Virus record (IMG/VR): IMGVR_UViG_3300046167_000268
Span: 1-30,543 of that record
Strand: one strand, 5' to 3'
DNA: 30,543 nucleotides
From: a virus
Each line of letters starts with the position of its first letter. The stretch's first letter is position 1. Positions 19,801 to 28,090 of this stretch are shown in pieces. A model generated the notes under the pieces. That model saw only the letters and a list, made by a program, of their open reading frames with translations, ran no database searches and was not told where the DNA came from. The translations under genes and the position numbers were made by a program.

Positions 19801-20904
19801 TGCAGATCCAGCTGCTGAATTGATAGTAGAAATATTAGTTGCTACAGTATTTATATTGCCAATATTTGCAGATACAGTAGATATTTCTGATACTTTTGGC
19901 GCAACAGTATTAACATTGCTAATGTTATCAGCAACAGTAGTTACTTTTGTTATTACATTACCAATATCATTAACGTCATCTATGTTGTTAGCGACTAAAT
20001 TAATGTTAGTTGCGTTTGCATTAGCTGTAGTTATTGCAGATATATTGCTATTAACACCAGTAACGTCAGCAATATTAGAAGCTACGCTATTAACCTGAGT
20101 TATAGACCCAGCTACTGTACCTATATTTGTAGATGCAACAGCTACTGTATCTATGTTTGTTAACTTTGCTTGTACCGCAGTTATCTCGCCAAGAGAATCA
20201 GCTACATCATTAACGTCAGCAATAGATCCACCAACTAAATTGATGTTAGATATGCCTCCAGCTACAGTATTTACGTTTGCAAGCGCAGAATTGATTGCAG
20301 TTATGCTAGTCATTGAGTTGCCAACAGCAACAACTTGCGCGTTAGAGCCAGCAACAGTAGTAATATCACTACTAATTCCAGCTAATGTAGCAATTTCGGA
20401 CGTTACAGAACCGATTGCTGTTAAATCCGCGCCAGTAGGGCCAACCTCTAAAGCACCAGAACTGGTGTTAAATTGGATAGTCTTACCTTTGCGGCTGTCA
20501 AGTGCAGGGAGGAGTAAACCACTTGCCAACTCATAGTCATTAATTTGTATTGTTCGTGACACTCGATCATCAAGGTCTGCAATCTCTGCAACAATGCGAT
20601 CTAGCTGCGCATCTATAGACGCAGCGTTATAACTAGACGTTAAATCGGTTGTACGCTCCAAAGGAACGTCCCTGACAAGCGTTACCTCATCATTTAACGT
20701 AACACCAGCGGACATGGTTACAGTCCCTGTAGAGCCATTTCCTCCAGAAACTGTATAATGTGTGGTAATTGTTTTTAGTGTACCCTCGATATAAACTTTT
20801 ATGTCTGTGTTATCAAAGAACTCAAACGGAACTGTAAACACAGTCTGATTTGCTGTTGCTGTGTAGTTTATTCGTGGGTTGTTGTTAGCTATATTTATTG
20901 TCAT
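16882..20904 (-). CDS. Tail fibre protein with T7 gp17-type N-terminus
   Basis: This 1340-aa receptor-binding fibre has a T7-fibre N-terminal virion-attachment domain at residues 1 to about 115 (INYTATANQTVFTVPFEFFD; VTLVRDVPLERTTDL; IDAQLDRIVAEIADLDDRVS). About 165-370 is a repeat array of V-x-x-N-I-x-x-V/T-x-x-V units (INTVATNIST-like), a long fibrous stalk. About 370-435 is an Ala/Ser/Thr coil. The C-terminal half has GxDLQIYHDGSHSYL and five GIGT(S/N)(S/N)P units at about 770-1035. The tip ends WRLMSYAGGSGNVGVTGLWV. No S74 peptidase dyad was recognised. AGAGG precedes the ATG. Chaperone-like genes follow. Confidence 0.92.
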   Translation of the reverse strand: MTINIANNNPRINYTATANQTVFTVPFEFFDNTDIKVYIEGTLKTITTHYTVSGGNGSTGTVTMSAGVTLNDEVTLVRDVPLERTTDLTSSYNAASIDAQLDRIVAEIADLDDRVSRTIQINDYELASGLLLPALDSRKGKTIQFNTSSGALEVGPTGADLTAIGSVTSEIATLAGISSDITTVAGSNAQVVAVGNSMTSITAINSALANVNTVAGGISNINLVGGSIADVNDVADSLGEITAVQAKLTNIDTVAVASTNIGTVAGSITQVNSVASNIADVTGVNSNISAITTANANATNINLVANNIDDVNDIGNVITKVTTVADNISNVNTVAPKVSEISTVSANIGNINTVATNISTINSAAGSAADALASKNAAATSATNAANSATASASSATAAAASASSITGAETNAANSATAAATSATAAQTAKTAAETALDEFTDIYLGSKSSAPTVDNDGNALATGSIYWNTGVDQLYIWTGSAWDDAAFTASGAVTSFNTRSGAVTLSSADVTNASGLLTTGGTMTGNLSFGDNDKAIFGAGSDLQIYHDGSHSYLDDQGTGQLRLRGTTQIQFLSGANDYMATMVNDGAVTLYYDNAPKLATTSTGINVTGTVTSDSGYFQGSNSFINDTMTLNFTAPNGQIAVKNSSGSPAANMYLYTTDTLGNTNLRQSISYNGDISFYEDTGTTAKFFWDASAESLDLGTTSSVGAYPAALEIAGSTGGGRPINTKVDVTTSANHLTFHDSSGQIAALGSNGGDMFLSGANLGIGTNNPTNLMHLKDEGYQLKLEDTSSGNTGEILVSDTSLYFFSDRSNSKASSDIRFSVDGSEAMRINSSGNVGIGTSSPQAELHVHDPVGHAKIRLSGTASDADTFEIYQGITGVTNGGLTIHDVEASADRLVINSSGQVGIGTSSPSEKLHVQGDGADILLTDSGGGQTAKLGSTGSNNGLLELNNSSHTSKVFLNTSGDSYFNGGNVGIGTSSPDTLLHVNGQAKFENNVTLNENTPALVIPNGDFRIFTGGAEKVRIDSSGNVGIGTSSPSRRLHVKNTGDSFVATFEGATNSYTSWVNTSGTAGYIGSANGLGSGGVGDLAVRSEASLIFLTNAGSERMRIDSSGNLLVGTTDTTPYNNSANSTADNGIALGSSGILSVAKNNDSPIIANRTGSDGGVIKLHKSGVDRGGIGINTDRIYLGTANRGIAVDESGGTLLPVNGTGTNNDNTLNLGASSVRWKDVYAVNYHGDGSNLTGVGGSTTAGAVGTYTSGRPANYTTYTTGTTVAGSSLYISSGSAWYYAGGWQGVTSGGSNSAYGGNSTCSGTWRLMSYAGGSGNVGVTGLWVRIS
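17798..18611 (-). repeat. Five dispersed direct repeats inside the fibre gene
   Basis: The plus strand reads CCAATACCAACGTT or a near variant at 17798, 17969, 18176, 18380 and, diverged, 18599, spaced 171-219 nt. The copies at 17798 and 18380 are identical over about 25 bases including CCTGATGAGT. They encode the (N/Q)VGIGTSSP motifs. Such repeats offer sites for recombination that could expand, shrink or shuffle the receptor-binding shaft. Confidence 0.75.
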
Positions 20905-20972
20905 GTGTCACCTCTGTACCCTTTTTTCCATTGATTGCATAGAAGCGCAACGCACAAAACATGCCGCACAAT

Positions 20973-23900
20973 TTACATTCTGTTAGGTAATTGTCCTACA
21001 ATATCTTTCATAGATTCTTTAATTGTATCACCTGTAGCCATTGTTTCTATTAGAGGTAACATATTTACAAATTTCTTTGCACCTTCACCTATATCACCTT
21101 CAACCATAAGTTTTATTGACCGCATCATTTCTAATGTCCAATCAGCAGGTGCGCCACCTATACTTACTGCTGCACCAAATGGATCATATCCACCGCTATA
21201 CTTAGGTTGTATTGGAAATCCGCTATCAAATCCAATTTCATGTGCCATTGTAATTGTTCTATACAACAAATCACTATGTAATGCTGCAATACCTGACATA
21301 TCAAAAGATCTCATTATCTTGTCTTCTATGTCCATTTTTTCCCAAGCCCAATCAGGAGTGCGGAATTTAGTAATACTATAGCCTAACGCCATAGCTACAA
21401 CTATGTGTGCTGTTTTATTTCTTACCGCACCTGCTGCCATGTTTCCTGTTATTTTATTTAACGCACCAGCAACAAAGCTATAAAAAGTAAATGGCAATGC
21501 TAAGAAACCAGACTCAAATCTTACATAACCTTTAACCCTAGAGTCTTTTGGCATCTTGTCATAGTATGGCAATGTTCTAGCTATGTGATCTGGTATGTAA
21601 GCAACACCATCCATAGTTATAGGCTTATCTTCTGGGCCACCCATAATAATTCTATTCATTACGCCGCTACGCAATGCGTTTCTAAATTCTTGCACAGCCT
21701 CTACATCTGTCCACGCTTCAGTGTTTGGGTGTATTAACTCATTACCTTTTGACTTTTCCCAAGGCATTTTACTTATACGTTTAGCCATAGCTGGCGTAAT
21801 ATTATATCTAGCTAAAAATTCTTTTTCAAAATCATTTGCTTGATTTTTTGACAATCGTATTGAGGCTTCAATAATTGTGTGTCCGCGTGCAATACTGTCT
21901 AATACCTTCATCCCTATTGTTACAGGGGCAAGACCATTGGCAACAAAGAAAGCATTATTAAGTCTATCTGGCACAGTTTTATTAAACATATTGTTAGATA
22001 AATTTTCCATATATCTTAGATGTGAAGTGCCTAGTTTCATCTCTAAGCCTTCTCCAGCAAGTTTTAATTCTCTTGCCCCCATTCCCCAGGATACATCATC
22101 TGCTAAACCTATAACAGTACGACCTATAACATTAAGTTCGTGATCCATAAATATAGATGCAGCATCGCCAAAAGCCGCTACGCCAGAACCACCAAGAAAT
22201 GTCCAACTTGTAGCAGATCTAAGCATATCGGCTGTTTTTGTATCCCAAGCATCAGGTCTTTTTAATACACTTCCAACTACGCGGTCATATGTATGAACAT
22301 AATTTTTTATAAACTTATCTATTTTTTTGGGAGGCACGTTGTCTTTTTCCATATCCTTTCGCAATCTAAGTATCTTTTCTTCAAAAGTCATAAGATTGCC
22401 ATTGTCAGGATTTAGGTTAGCTTTGTGATATTCAAGCTTTGGAGCAACTCTTGCGCCATAATTAATCATTAACTCTTTAACGTCAGTAACTAAATAGTCT
22501 TTTATTGCAGTATTAGGTATGCTTAATCTGCGAGAAACAAGAGGACCGCTACGACCATAACCAGTAAAAATAGCGTCAAGGGCATCTTCTTCAGTTTCCT
22601 CCATAATGTTTTCTATTGTTTCTTCTGCTCTACGATACAACGAATCTGGATCAGTTGCTAGTCTTTGCACAACATACATACCTTTTGCGTCTTTACTTAT
22701 AACAGTAGGATCTTTTTTATATGCTGCAATTAAAGCATTTCTAAATCCATCTCTATCTTTGTGTATTTTTTGTCTGTTAAATATACGTGGTAAATCGTAT
22801 TTAGTCTTTGTAGTCTTTTTATCGTTGTATTTAATTATATCAGCAGCATTATCTATTTTTGCCCTAATATCATTTATTGCTACATTTAAATCAGCTAAAC
22901 CTTTTTCCATTTTTTTTGTAAGATTTAGTTTGCTATGTGCTAATTGTAGCTCTTCTATTGATTTTGCATTATTTATTATATCAAATTGTTTATTAAAGTT
23001 ATCAATCTGATCTTGATAATTTTGAATTGTAATTTCTACGTCTGATTTTAATTTAACTTGCTTAGAAGTAAGACCTCTATCTGCTTGCTGTGCAATTAAT
23101 GATTGTTTTATTTTTGTTTGCTTATCAATAATGGCTTGCATGTCTGATATTTCAGAAGTCATCCATTTTTTGTTTTGATCAATTATTTTATTAGTAACGC
23201 TTATTACCTCAAATGCTCTGCCAATATCTTTATTATAAGATTCTTCAAATATATCTCGGGTATTAATTAAACCTATGTCTGTAAGTTCTTTACCATACGG
23301 CTCAAAGTAAGCTCTTACAGCTTGCATTGCTTCAGCTTCATTAGCCGTTACCTTATCATAAGGAACGTCATCCATAATTAACCTGCCAATATGATCTTGC
23401 CAATCCGCAGGTGAATAGCTTGTCATGCCAATTCTTTTTCTTACAGACTCTATAACTCCAGCAACACTAACATTAAATACTTCTGGTGCACCTCTTGGAC
23501 TTACAGCTCTATAGTTTTTGTCAACTATTTCCATAGCTTTATACCACTCACCTTGACGACGACCAGCATTTATATTTACAGAATTACCTACACTTTTACC
23601 CATTTGATTTGCAACAAAAGGCAATCCGTTAGCTCCACCTAACAACAGCATTTCTTCAGTGTATTTGTCTGGTATATCTTTATCTACAACTGTTGCTTTT
23701 ATTGGACTTGGTAACATTTTCCCAAACCAAGATTCGTTAAACCATTTACCAGCATAGGAAAGCTCAGTACCATCTTTTGCTGGTTTTGAGTTAACACTAT
23801 TTAAATGTAGTTTATATTTAGTGCTAAAGTTTTTAACTCTTACTTTACCATTTTGCGGACGCTCAATGTATTTACCAATACCATAACCAAATGCGCTAGA

Positions 23901-24563
23901 TATTGCAGTATCAGCTAATGTACTTAGTGCTGCAGAAAACATTATGTCATCAACGTCATCAGGGTTTACACCTATATCAGTTAACGCAGTTGACATATTA
24001 TATGCACCACTTGTTACTGCCGCATCTAATGTAGCTATTTTTGCAATTTCTTTTGCTGTATATTTTTTACCAGTAAGTAATTGATTCGCTCTAGCTATTT
24101 GTTCTACGCCGCCTTTAAAGCCACCTTTAGCTAGTGCAAAACCTGTTGCCCTAGATAAATTTACAGCAACATATGGCGTTGCTATTGTTATAGGCAACAA
24201 TGGGTCACTTACAAATGCTGTTAAAGTAGAGGCATTGTTCATAGCCTCTTTGTCTCTATTCTTTTGACCAATATAATCTAAAGCTGCAATAAAATTTTCT
24301 TCACTGCCTAGCCCATAAGCTCTTAAATACTGTGCATCTTGTGCATATAAATCATTATTTTCAATGTAAGTTTCTATTCTGTCAATTGAGTCAGGATCAT
24401 AAGGCTTATCGCTTGTAAAATAATTAAATTGATTTATTGGAGCTGCTACTATGTTTCGCGTCTGTGCCGCTAGTGCTTGCCCATAACTTGTTTTAACTAC
24501 ATCTTTAGGTTTACCTGCTGGCTCACTGTAAACTGGAGCTAATGGAATTTCTATATCTGCCAT
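20973..24563 (-). CDS. Internal virion protein, T7 gp16 position
   Basis: This 1196-aa protein is the largest of the internal virion genes. T7 gp14, gp15 and gp16 equivalents are ejected with the DNA and build a conduit across the envelope. Visible parts include a Gly/Ala-rich hydrophobic segment at about residues 105-155 (LLPITIATPYVAVNLSRATG), a second one at about 205-225, and a long coiled coil at about 430-600 (KQTKIKQSLIAQQADRGLTS; VEITIQNYQDQIDNFNKQF). The C-terminal helical part is about 800-1196. No lytic transglycosylase motif was found at the N-terminus. The start overlaps the preceding TAA by one base. Confidence 0.7.
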   Translation of the reverse strand: MADIEIPLAPVYSEPAGKPKDVVKTSYGQALAAQTRNIVAAPINQFNYFTSDKPYDPDSIDRIETYIENNDLYAQDAQYLRAYGLGSEENFIAALDYIGQKNRDKEAMNNASTLTAFVSDPLLPITIATPYVAVNLSRATGFALAKGGFKGGVEQIARANQLLTGKKYTAKEIAKIATLDAAVTSGAYNMSTALTDIGVNPDDVDDIMFSAALSTLADTAISSAFGYGIGKYIERPQNGKVRVKNFSTKYKLHLNSVNSKPAKDGTELSYAGKWFNESWFGKMLPSPIKATVVDKDIPDKYTEEMLLLGGANGLPFVANQMGKSVGNSVNINAGRRQGEWYKAMEIVDKNYRAVSPRGAPEVFNVSVAGVIESVRKRIGMTSYSPADWQDHIGRLIMDDVPYDKVTANEAEAMQAVRAYFEPYGKELTDIGLINTRDIFEESYNKDIGRAFEVISVTNKIIDQNKKWMTSEISDMQAIIDKQTKIKQSLIAQQADRGLTSKQVKLKSDVEITIQNYQDQIDNFNKQFDIINNAKSIEELQLAHSKLNLTKKMEKGLADLNVAINDIRAKIDNAADIIKYNDKKTTKTKYDLPRIFNRQKIHKDRDGFRNALIAAYKKDPTVISKDAKGMYVVQRLATDPDSLYRRAEETIENIMEETEEDALDAIFTGYGRSGPLVSRRLSIPNTAIKDYLVTDVKELMINYGARVAPKLEYHKANLNPDNGNLMTFEEKILRLRKDMEKDNVPPKKIDKFIKNYVHTYDRVVGSVLKRPDAWDTKTADMLRSATSWTFLGGSGVAAFGDAASIFMDHELNVIGRTVIGLADDVSWGMGARELKLAGEGLEMKLGTSHLRYMENLSNNMFNKTVPDRLNNAFFVANGLAPVTIGMKVLDSIARGHTIIEASIRLSKNQANDFEKEFLARYNITPAMAKRISKMPWEKSKGNELIHPNTEAWTDVEAVQEFRNALRSGVMNRIIMGGPEDKPITMDGVAYIPDHIARTLPYYDKMPKDSRVKGYVRFESGFLALPFTFYSFVAGALNKITGNMAAGAVRNKTAHIVVAMALGYSITKFRTPDWAWEKMDIEDKIMRSFDMSGIAALHSDLLYRTITMAHEIGFDSGFPIQPKYSGGYDPFGAAVSIGGAPADWTLEMMRSIKLMVEGDIGEGAKKFVNMLPLIETMATGDTIKESMKDIVGQLPNRM

Positions 24564-27208
24564 TAGTTATTGTCTCCATTATATATTTGTTTTTTTGCAT
24601 TAAATATATCTGCAATTTGTTCTACAGTATAAACTTCTTTTAATTGTGGATATTCTTTAAGATTTTCAAGCTGCGTTGGGCTTTCAAAATGTTCTAATGT
24701 TGCCATTAATTCAATAAAAAACTTTGACCTAACAGACAAATCGTTACTCATTAAAGAGCTAGAGTGTTGCTGTTTTGCAATAAATCTCATTTTATCTTTA
24801 GAGCCATCATCTGATGGAGTTAATGTCCAAGGCTCACCTTCTACAGATATACTCTCCCATCTATCAAAATCATTTATATACCCAGCTGTCCACTTAGGTA
24901 CACCATTAGCAAAAGAAACTGTATCTGGTTTCCAAACTATACTAGCTTGCAATTTACTTAAACCTTGCCTTACTCTTTCTTGATTATACAAATTAGCAGA
25001 TGCATCATAAGAGCCTTCTTGAAATCCTATTGCTTCTAAAATTGTACCAATTAATAATCCAGCGTTCATACCAAGTATATCTCTGAATCCTTGACGTACT
25101 TGATCTAATGTAGTTGTTTCACCAATTAATGGGCTAGTTGGGTTGTCTCTTATTAATGCATCTGTCAATGCTCCAAAAGAATTTATAACTTCCATTTTGC
25201 TTACATGCGCAGATAAAGCATACTCAACGGCTCCATCTATTGTAGGTGCAAGAACATTAGCATCTGCATTTGCGTTAATTTCTTGTGTGTAGTTTTGTAT
25301 TAATTCATCAACGTATTCATCATCTATTGTAATATTTCTAGCCTTTGCCATTTTCATAGCAGCAATTAATTGATTTTTATAATTTGGACTTAAATTTCTA
25401 TTATCAAAGTAACGATATAAATTCTTGTATGTTTTTTTATCGCCACTTAAATCATTTAATATATCTTGTGTTATGTTTCCATCGTATGAATTTAACTCAA
25501 AAATTGCAGTAGAGGGTAAAATGTTTTCACGTTTTGCTGTGTAATGCGCTGCTGCTAATTTATTATATGCAGCTGTACTAATTTTGTTTTTTATTCTGTC
25601 ACCTTTATATGGTGTCCCATTAGAAGTTGTTTGTGCATTTGTATACTGTGCAAACTTAGCAACACCATTGTTTATATCATCTTCGTTTGTTGAATTTACC
25701 AATCCTTCAAAGTATTCAGTAACTGCTGGCATCATGTTTCCGTCAAGCATCATATCAAATAATGGTTGAGATTGTTTTAAATTATTTGCGTTGATAAAAA
25801 AGTCTTTACCAAAAACTTCATCTTGGTAAAACTGCAAGTCATCTGCTGGTACTTGACCTTGGTTTTGCATCGTTACATTAATTGAATCTAACCGCATTTC
25901 TTTTTCATATGCTTTGTTTTCATTTTCAATATCATTAAGTCTAGCAGATATACCTGCATCTATAACTTTAGGTATATCATCATAAGCATTTCTATAAGCA
26001 GTTAAGACATATTTACCATTTTCTGATAATTCTTTTTCAGTATGGTCAGATGGATTCTTTAACAATGATTTTATTTTAGTTAACTCATTATAAGAAACGC
26101 TTGTTTGTTTTGCTATTTCATTCATACGGTGCGCAAAAACATTACCCAACGTATTTAACTCTGATTGTTGATTGCTAAATTTTGAATTAATAATATGCTT
26201 TTGTGCTTCTGTATAAAAACCTACTGGATCATTTGTTGTTTGCATGGTTCTTAAATTATTTTGCGCTTGCATTTGATTTTCATCAAACACTAATGAATCT
26301 TTTGTTCTTATATGTGTAATTTTACTATTAAGGTAAGTAACTAATTCTTTCCTACCTTCGATGCCCATATCTATAATAAATTGTGCAAGCTCACCTGTAT
26401 CTTCAACTAATTCGTTTTCATCAACTTGATGAGAATCTAACAATGCAGTTAATTGTATTAAATCTGGATTTGGTTTATTAAGCTCAAGTTGTAAGTTATT
26501 AATTTTTTGCTCATCATCTGATGCAAAATCTATTTTCATAGATATATGATGTGACATTAATTTTTGTTTTACTTGATCTCTGTATTCTATTGGTACATTT
26601 TTAATTCTATCTGTAATATCACTAACTTGTGTAACATTAGTTATAGTTGGGATTATAGTAGTAATAAATGAATCTACTGCGCTTTCTACATATTCTTCAC
26701 GCCTAGCAGATCCGCTTTGTAATGCATTTGCTAATGTTTCTGGTTTAGTATTTATTAAAGCATCTATTGTTAATTGCCTTAATTCAAAGTTTTTAATTGA
26801 TTGTGGGTTTACTAAGACACTTAGAAATTCTTTTTTTTGCACATTATCAAATTCTGAAAACTGTTGTGCCAATGATGTATGCGCTGACAATATTCTTAAT
26901 GAATCAATTTTTTCTAAATTTTGTGTATATTCTGCAAAAGAAATTCCTTCACCTTTATACAACCTAACTGAACGTGCTTCTTCTTTATCTAACGATTCTA
27001 AGATTTCAGCATGTACTGAAACCCCACTTGTGATTGTTTCTTTAATTGCGTTCATATGATCATGGCCATTAGCACGATCACCCATTATAGCAGACTTTCT
27101 AATCTTTTCTATTTCTGCTGCTTTCATAGAAGTATATGTTTTATTTGCGTATGCAGTACCAGCTTCACTTATATACCGACTGAAAATATGTATCTTCGCC
27201 ATCAGCAT
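24563..27208 (-). CDS. Internal virion protein (gp15 position), C-terminal part after frameshift
   Basis: This long helical frame (881 aa as an isolated ORF) is rich in Asn/Ile/Lys. It most likely continues the gene at 27165-27623. Read through a +1 shift at TTT-C (27182-27185), the upstream frame's ...GEDTYF joins SRYISEAGTAYANKTYTSMK without a gap. The first nine residues of the isolated ORF (MLMAKIHIF) are then only a shadow of the upstream frame. The composite, about 1,020 aa, is a virion protein of the gp15 type, ejected with DNA. No enzymatic motif is seen. Confidence 0.75.
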   Translation of the reverse strand: MLMAKIHIFSRYISEAGTAYANKTYTSMKAAEIEKIRKSAIMGDRANGHDHMNAIKETITSGVSVHAEILESLDKEEARSVRLYKGEGISFAEYTQNLEKIDSLRILSAHTSLAQQFSEFDNVQKKEFLSVLVNPQSIKNFELRQLTIDALINTKPETLANALQSGSARREEYVESAVDSFITTIIPTITNVTQVSDITDRIKNVPIEYRDQVKQKLMSHHISMKIDFASDDEQKINNLQLELNKPNPDLIQLTALLDSHQVDENELVEDTGELAQFIIDMGIEGRKELVTYLNSKITHIRTKDSLVFDENQMQAQNNLRTMQTTNDPVGFYTEAQKHIINSKFSNQQSELNTLGNVFAHRMNEIAKQTSVSYNELTKIKSLLKNPSDHTEKELSENGKYVLTAYRNAYDDIPKVIDAGISARLNDIENENKAYEKEMRLDSINVTMQNQGQVPADDLQFYQDEVFGKDFFINANNLKQSQPLFDMMLDGNMMPAVTEYFEGLVNSTNEDDINNGVAKFAQYTNAQTTSNGTPYKGDRIKNKISTAAYNKLAAAHYTAKRENILPSTAIFELNSYDGNITQDILNDLSGDKKTYKNLYRYFDNRNLSPNYKNQLIAAMKMAKARNITIDDEYVDELIQNYTQEINANADANVLAPTIDGAVEYALSAHVSKMEVINSFGALTDALIRDNPTSPLIGETTTLDQVRQGFRDILGMNAGLLIGTILEAIGFQEGSYDASANLYNQERVRQGLSKLQASIVWKPDTVSFANGVPKWTAGYINDFDRWESISVEGEPWTLTPSDDGSKDKMRFIAKQQHSSSLMSNDLSVRSKFFIELMATLEHFESPTQLENLKEYPQLKEVYTVEQIADIFNAKKQIYNGDNN

Positions 27209-27623
27209 TAATCATACTTGCAACATGGCTACTTATTAATTCATTATACTCATCTGCATTTCTTGCAGATTTTGCATAATACGCACCTTGCGCTACTAAT
27301 TCAGCATCAACCGATTGCTCAAAACGTTTATTAATTATCTCTTGATATGCAGCTGTTGCTTGTGTACCAAACTGCGCTGGAGACGGAAACTTAACTGGCT
27401 TATTTGTTTTGGGGTCTAATGCTACTATATCTGAAGATGATAGTGACATAGCCTCTTCAGCACCAGCTTGCCTTGCTGCTATAACATCTTTTTTATATGC
27501 ACGCTCACTAAACTCGTTTGCTGTTGCAGCTACTTGTTCCCATAACTCAGCTTCACCTGTGTCTATTCTGCGAACGCCAACTGGCTTATTGAAGACTTGT
27601 GTTTGTTGTCTGATTACAGCCAT
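27165..27623 (-). CDS. Internal virion protein (gp15 position), N-terminal part before frameshift
   Basis: This 152-aa fragment begins MAVIRQQTQVFNKPVGVRRI. It is helical (TGEAELWEQVAATANEFSER; QEIINKRFEQSVDAELVAQG) and ends at a TGA soon after INADGEDTYF in an unrelated tail (QSVYK). The tail is produced by a TTTT run at 27183-27186; with three T residues the frame would open directly into the 881-aa ORF. AGGAAAA precedes the ATG. The gene is either frameshifted in this genome, miscalled in a homopolymer, or expressed by +1 slippage. Confidence 0.8.
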   Translation of the reverse strand: MAVIRQQTQVFNKPVGVRRIDTGEAELWEQVAATANEFSERAYKKDVIAARQAGAEEAMSLSSSDIVALDPKTNKPVKFPSPAQFGTQATAAYQEIINKRFEQSVDAELVAQGAYYAKSARNADEYNELISSHVASMINADGEDTYFQSVYK

Positions 27624-27646
27624 GTTATTTTCCTGTAGTTAATTTC

Positions 27647-28090
27647 TTATTTTGCTGTGTCAATAGCACCTTGTATTCCATAGGCCATAGTAGCCGTAGC
27701 CTTTAGCATAGAAGCACGTCTTGCATTTCTACCACCACGTCGCAATGCCATAGCTTCTCTAGTTCTTGCGCTAGCCTCCATTTGCCTTTGCTCTGCAAGC
27801 CTACTAAGATCTGTAGCTGCAATTTCTTTTTGTTTTTCTAAAAATGCTTCAACTGATCTATCTGATCCTATGTCACGTCCACTAGCAGCAAACATAGCTA
27901 CGTTTGTTTTTGTTGCAATATCGTACTCGTATCTGCGTTGCGCTGCTTGTTGCAGTGCTAGCACCTCGCCTTGCTCACGCTCAGTTTCAGTGTTAAATGC
28001 ATCCATTCTAGCTGCATCTTCTTTAGCTTTACCTGCCTGTATTGAAGCATACGCTGATATTCCAGCACCAAGTAATTGAAAAAAAGCCAT
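27647..28090 (-). CDS. Internal virion protein, T7 gp14 position
   Basis: This 147-aa protein has a short hydrophobic start (MAFFQLLGAGISAYASIQAG) and a long Ala/Arg/Glu-rich helix (ALQQAAQRRYEYDIATKTNV; SRLAEQRQMEASARTREAMA) with TGRD-like and Gly-rich breaks. Size, Ala-rich helicity and position between the nozzle and the gp15-like gene match gp14-type proteins, which form the outer-membrane end of the ejection channel. TAATG coupling with the nozzle gene fixes the start. Confidence 0.75.
   Translation of the reverse strand: MAFFQLLGAGISAYASIQAGKAKEDAARMDAFNTETEREQGEVLALQQAAQRRYEYDIATKTNVAMFAASGRDIGSDRSVEAFLEKQKEIAATDLSRLAEQRQMEASARTREAMALRRGGRNARRASMLKATATMAYGIQGAIDTAK

Noticed and set aside
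17246-20536. Several plus-strand open frames opposite the fibre gene, hydrophobic and repetitive
   Set aside because: They are mirror images of the repeated fibre codons; hydrophobic Val/Leu/Ala strings on the opposite strand follow from the Asn/Ala/Thr-rich fibre repeats.
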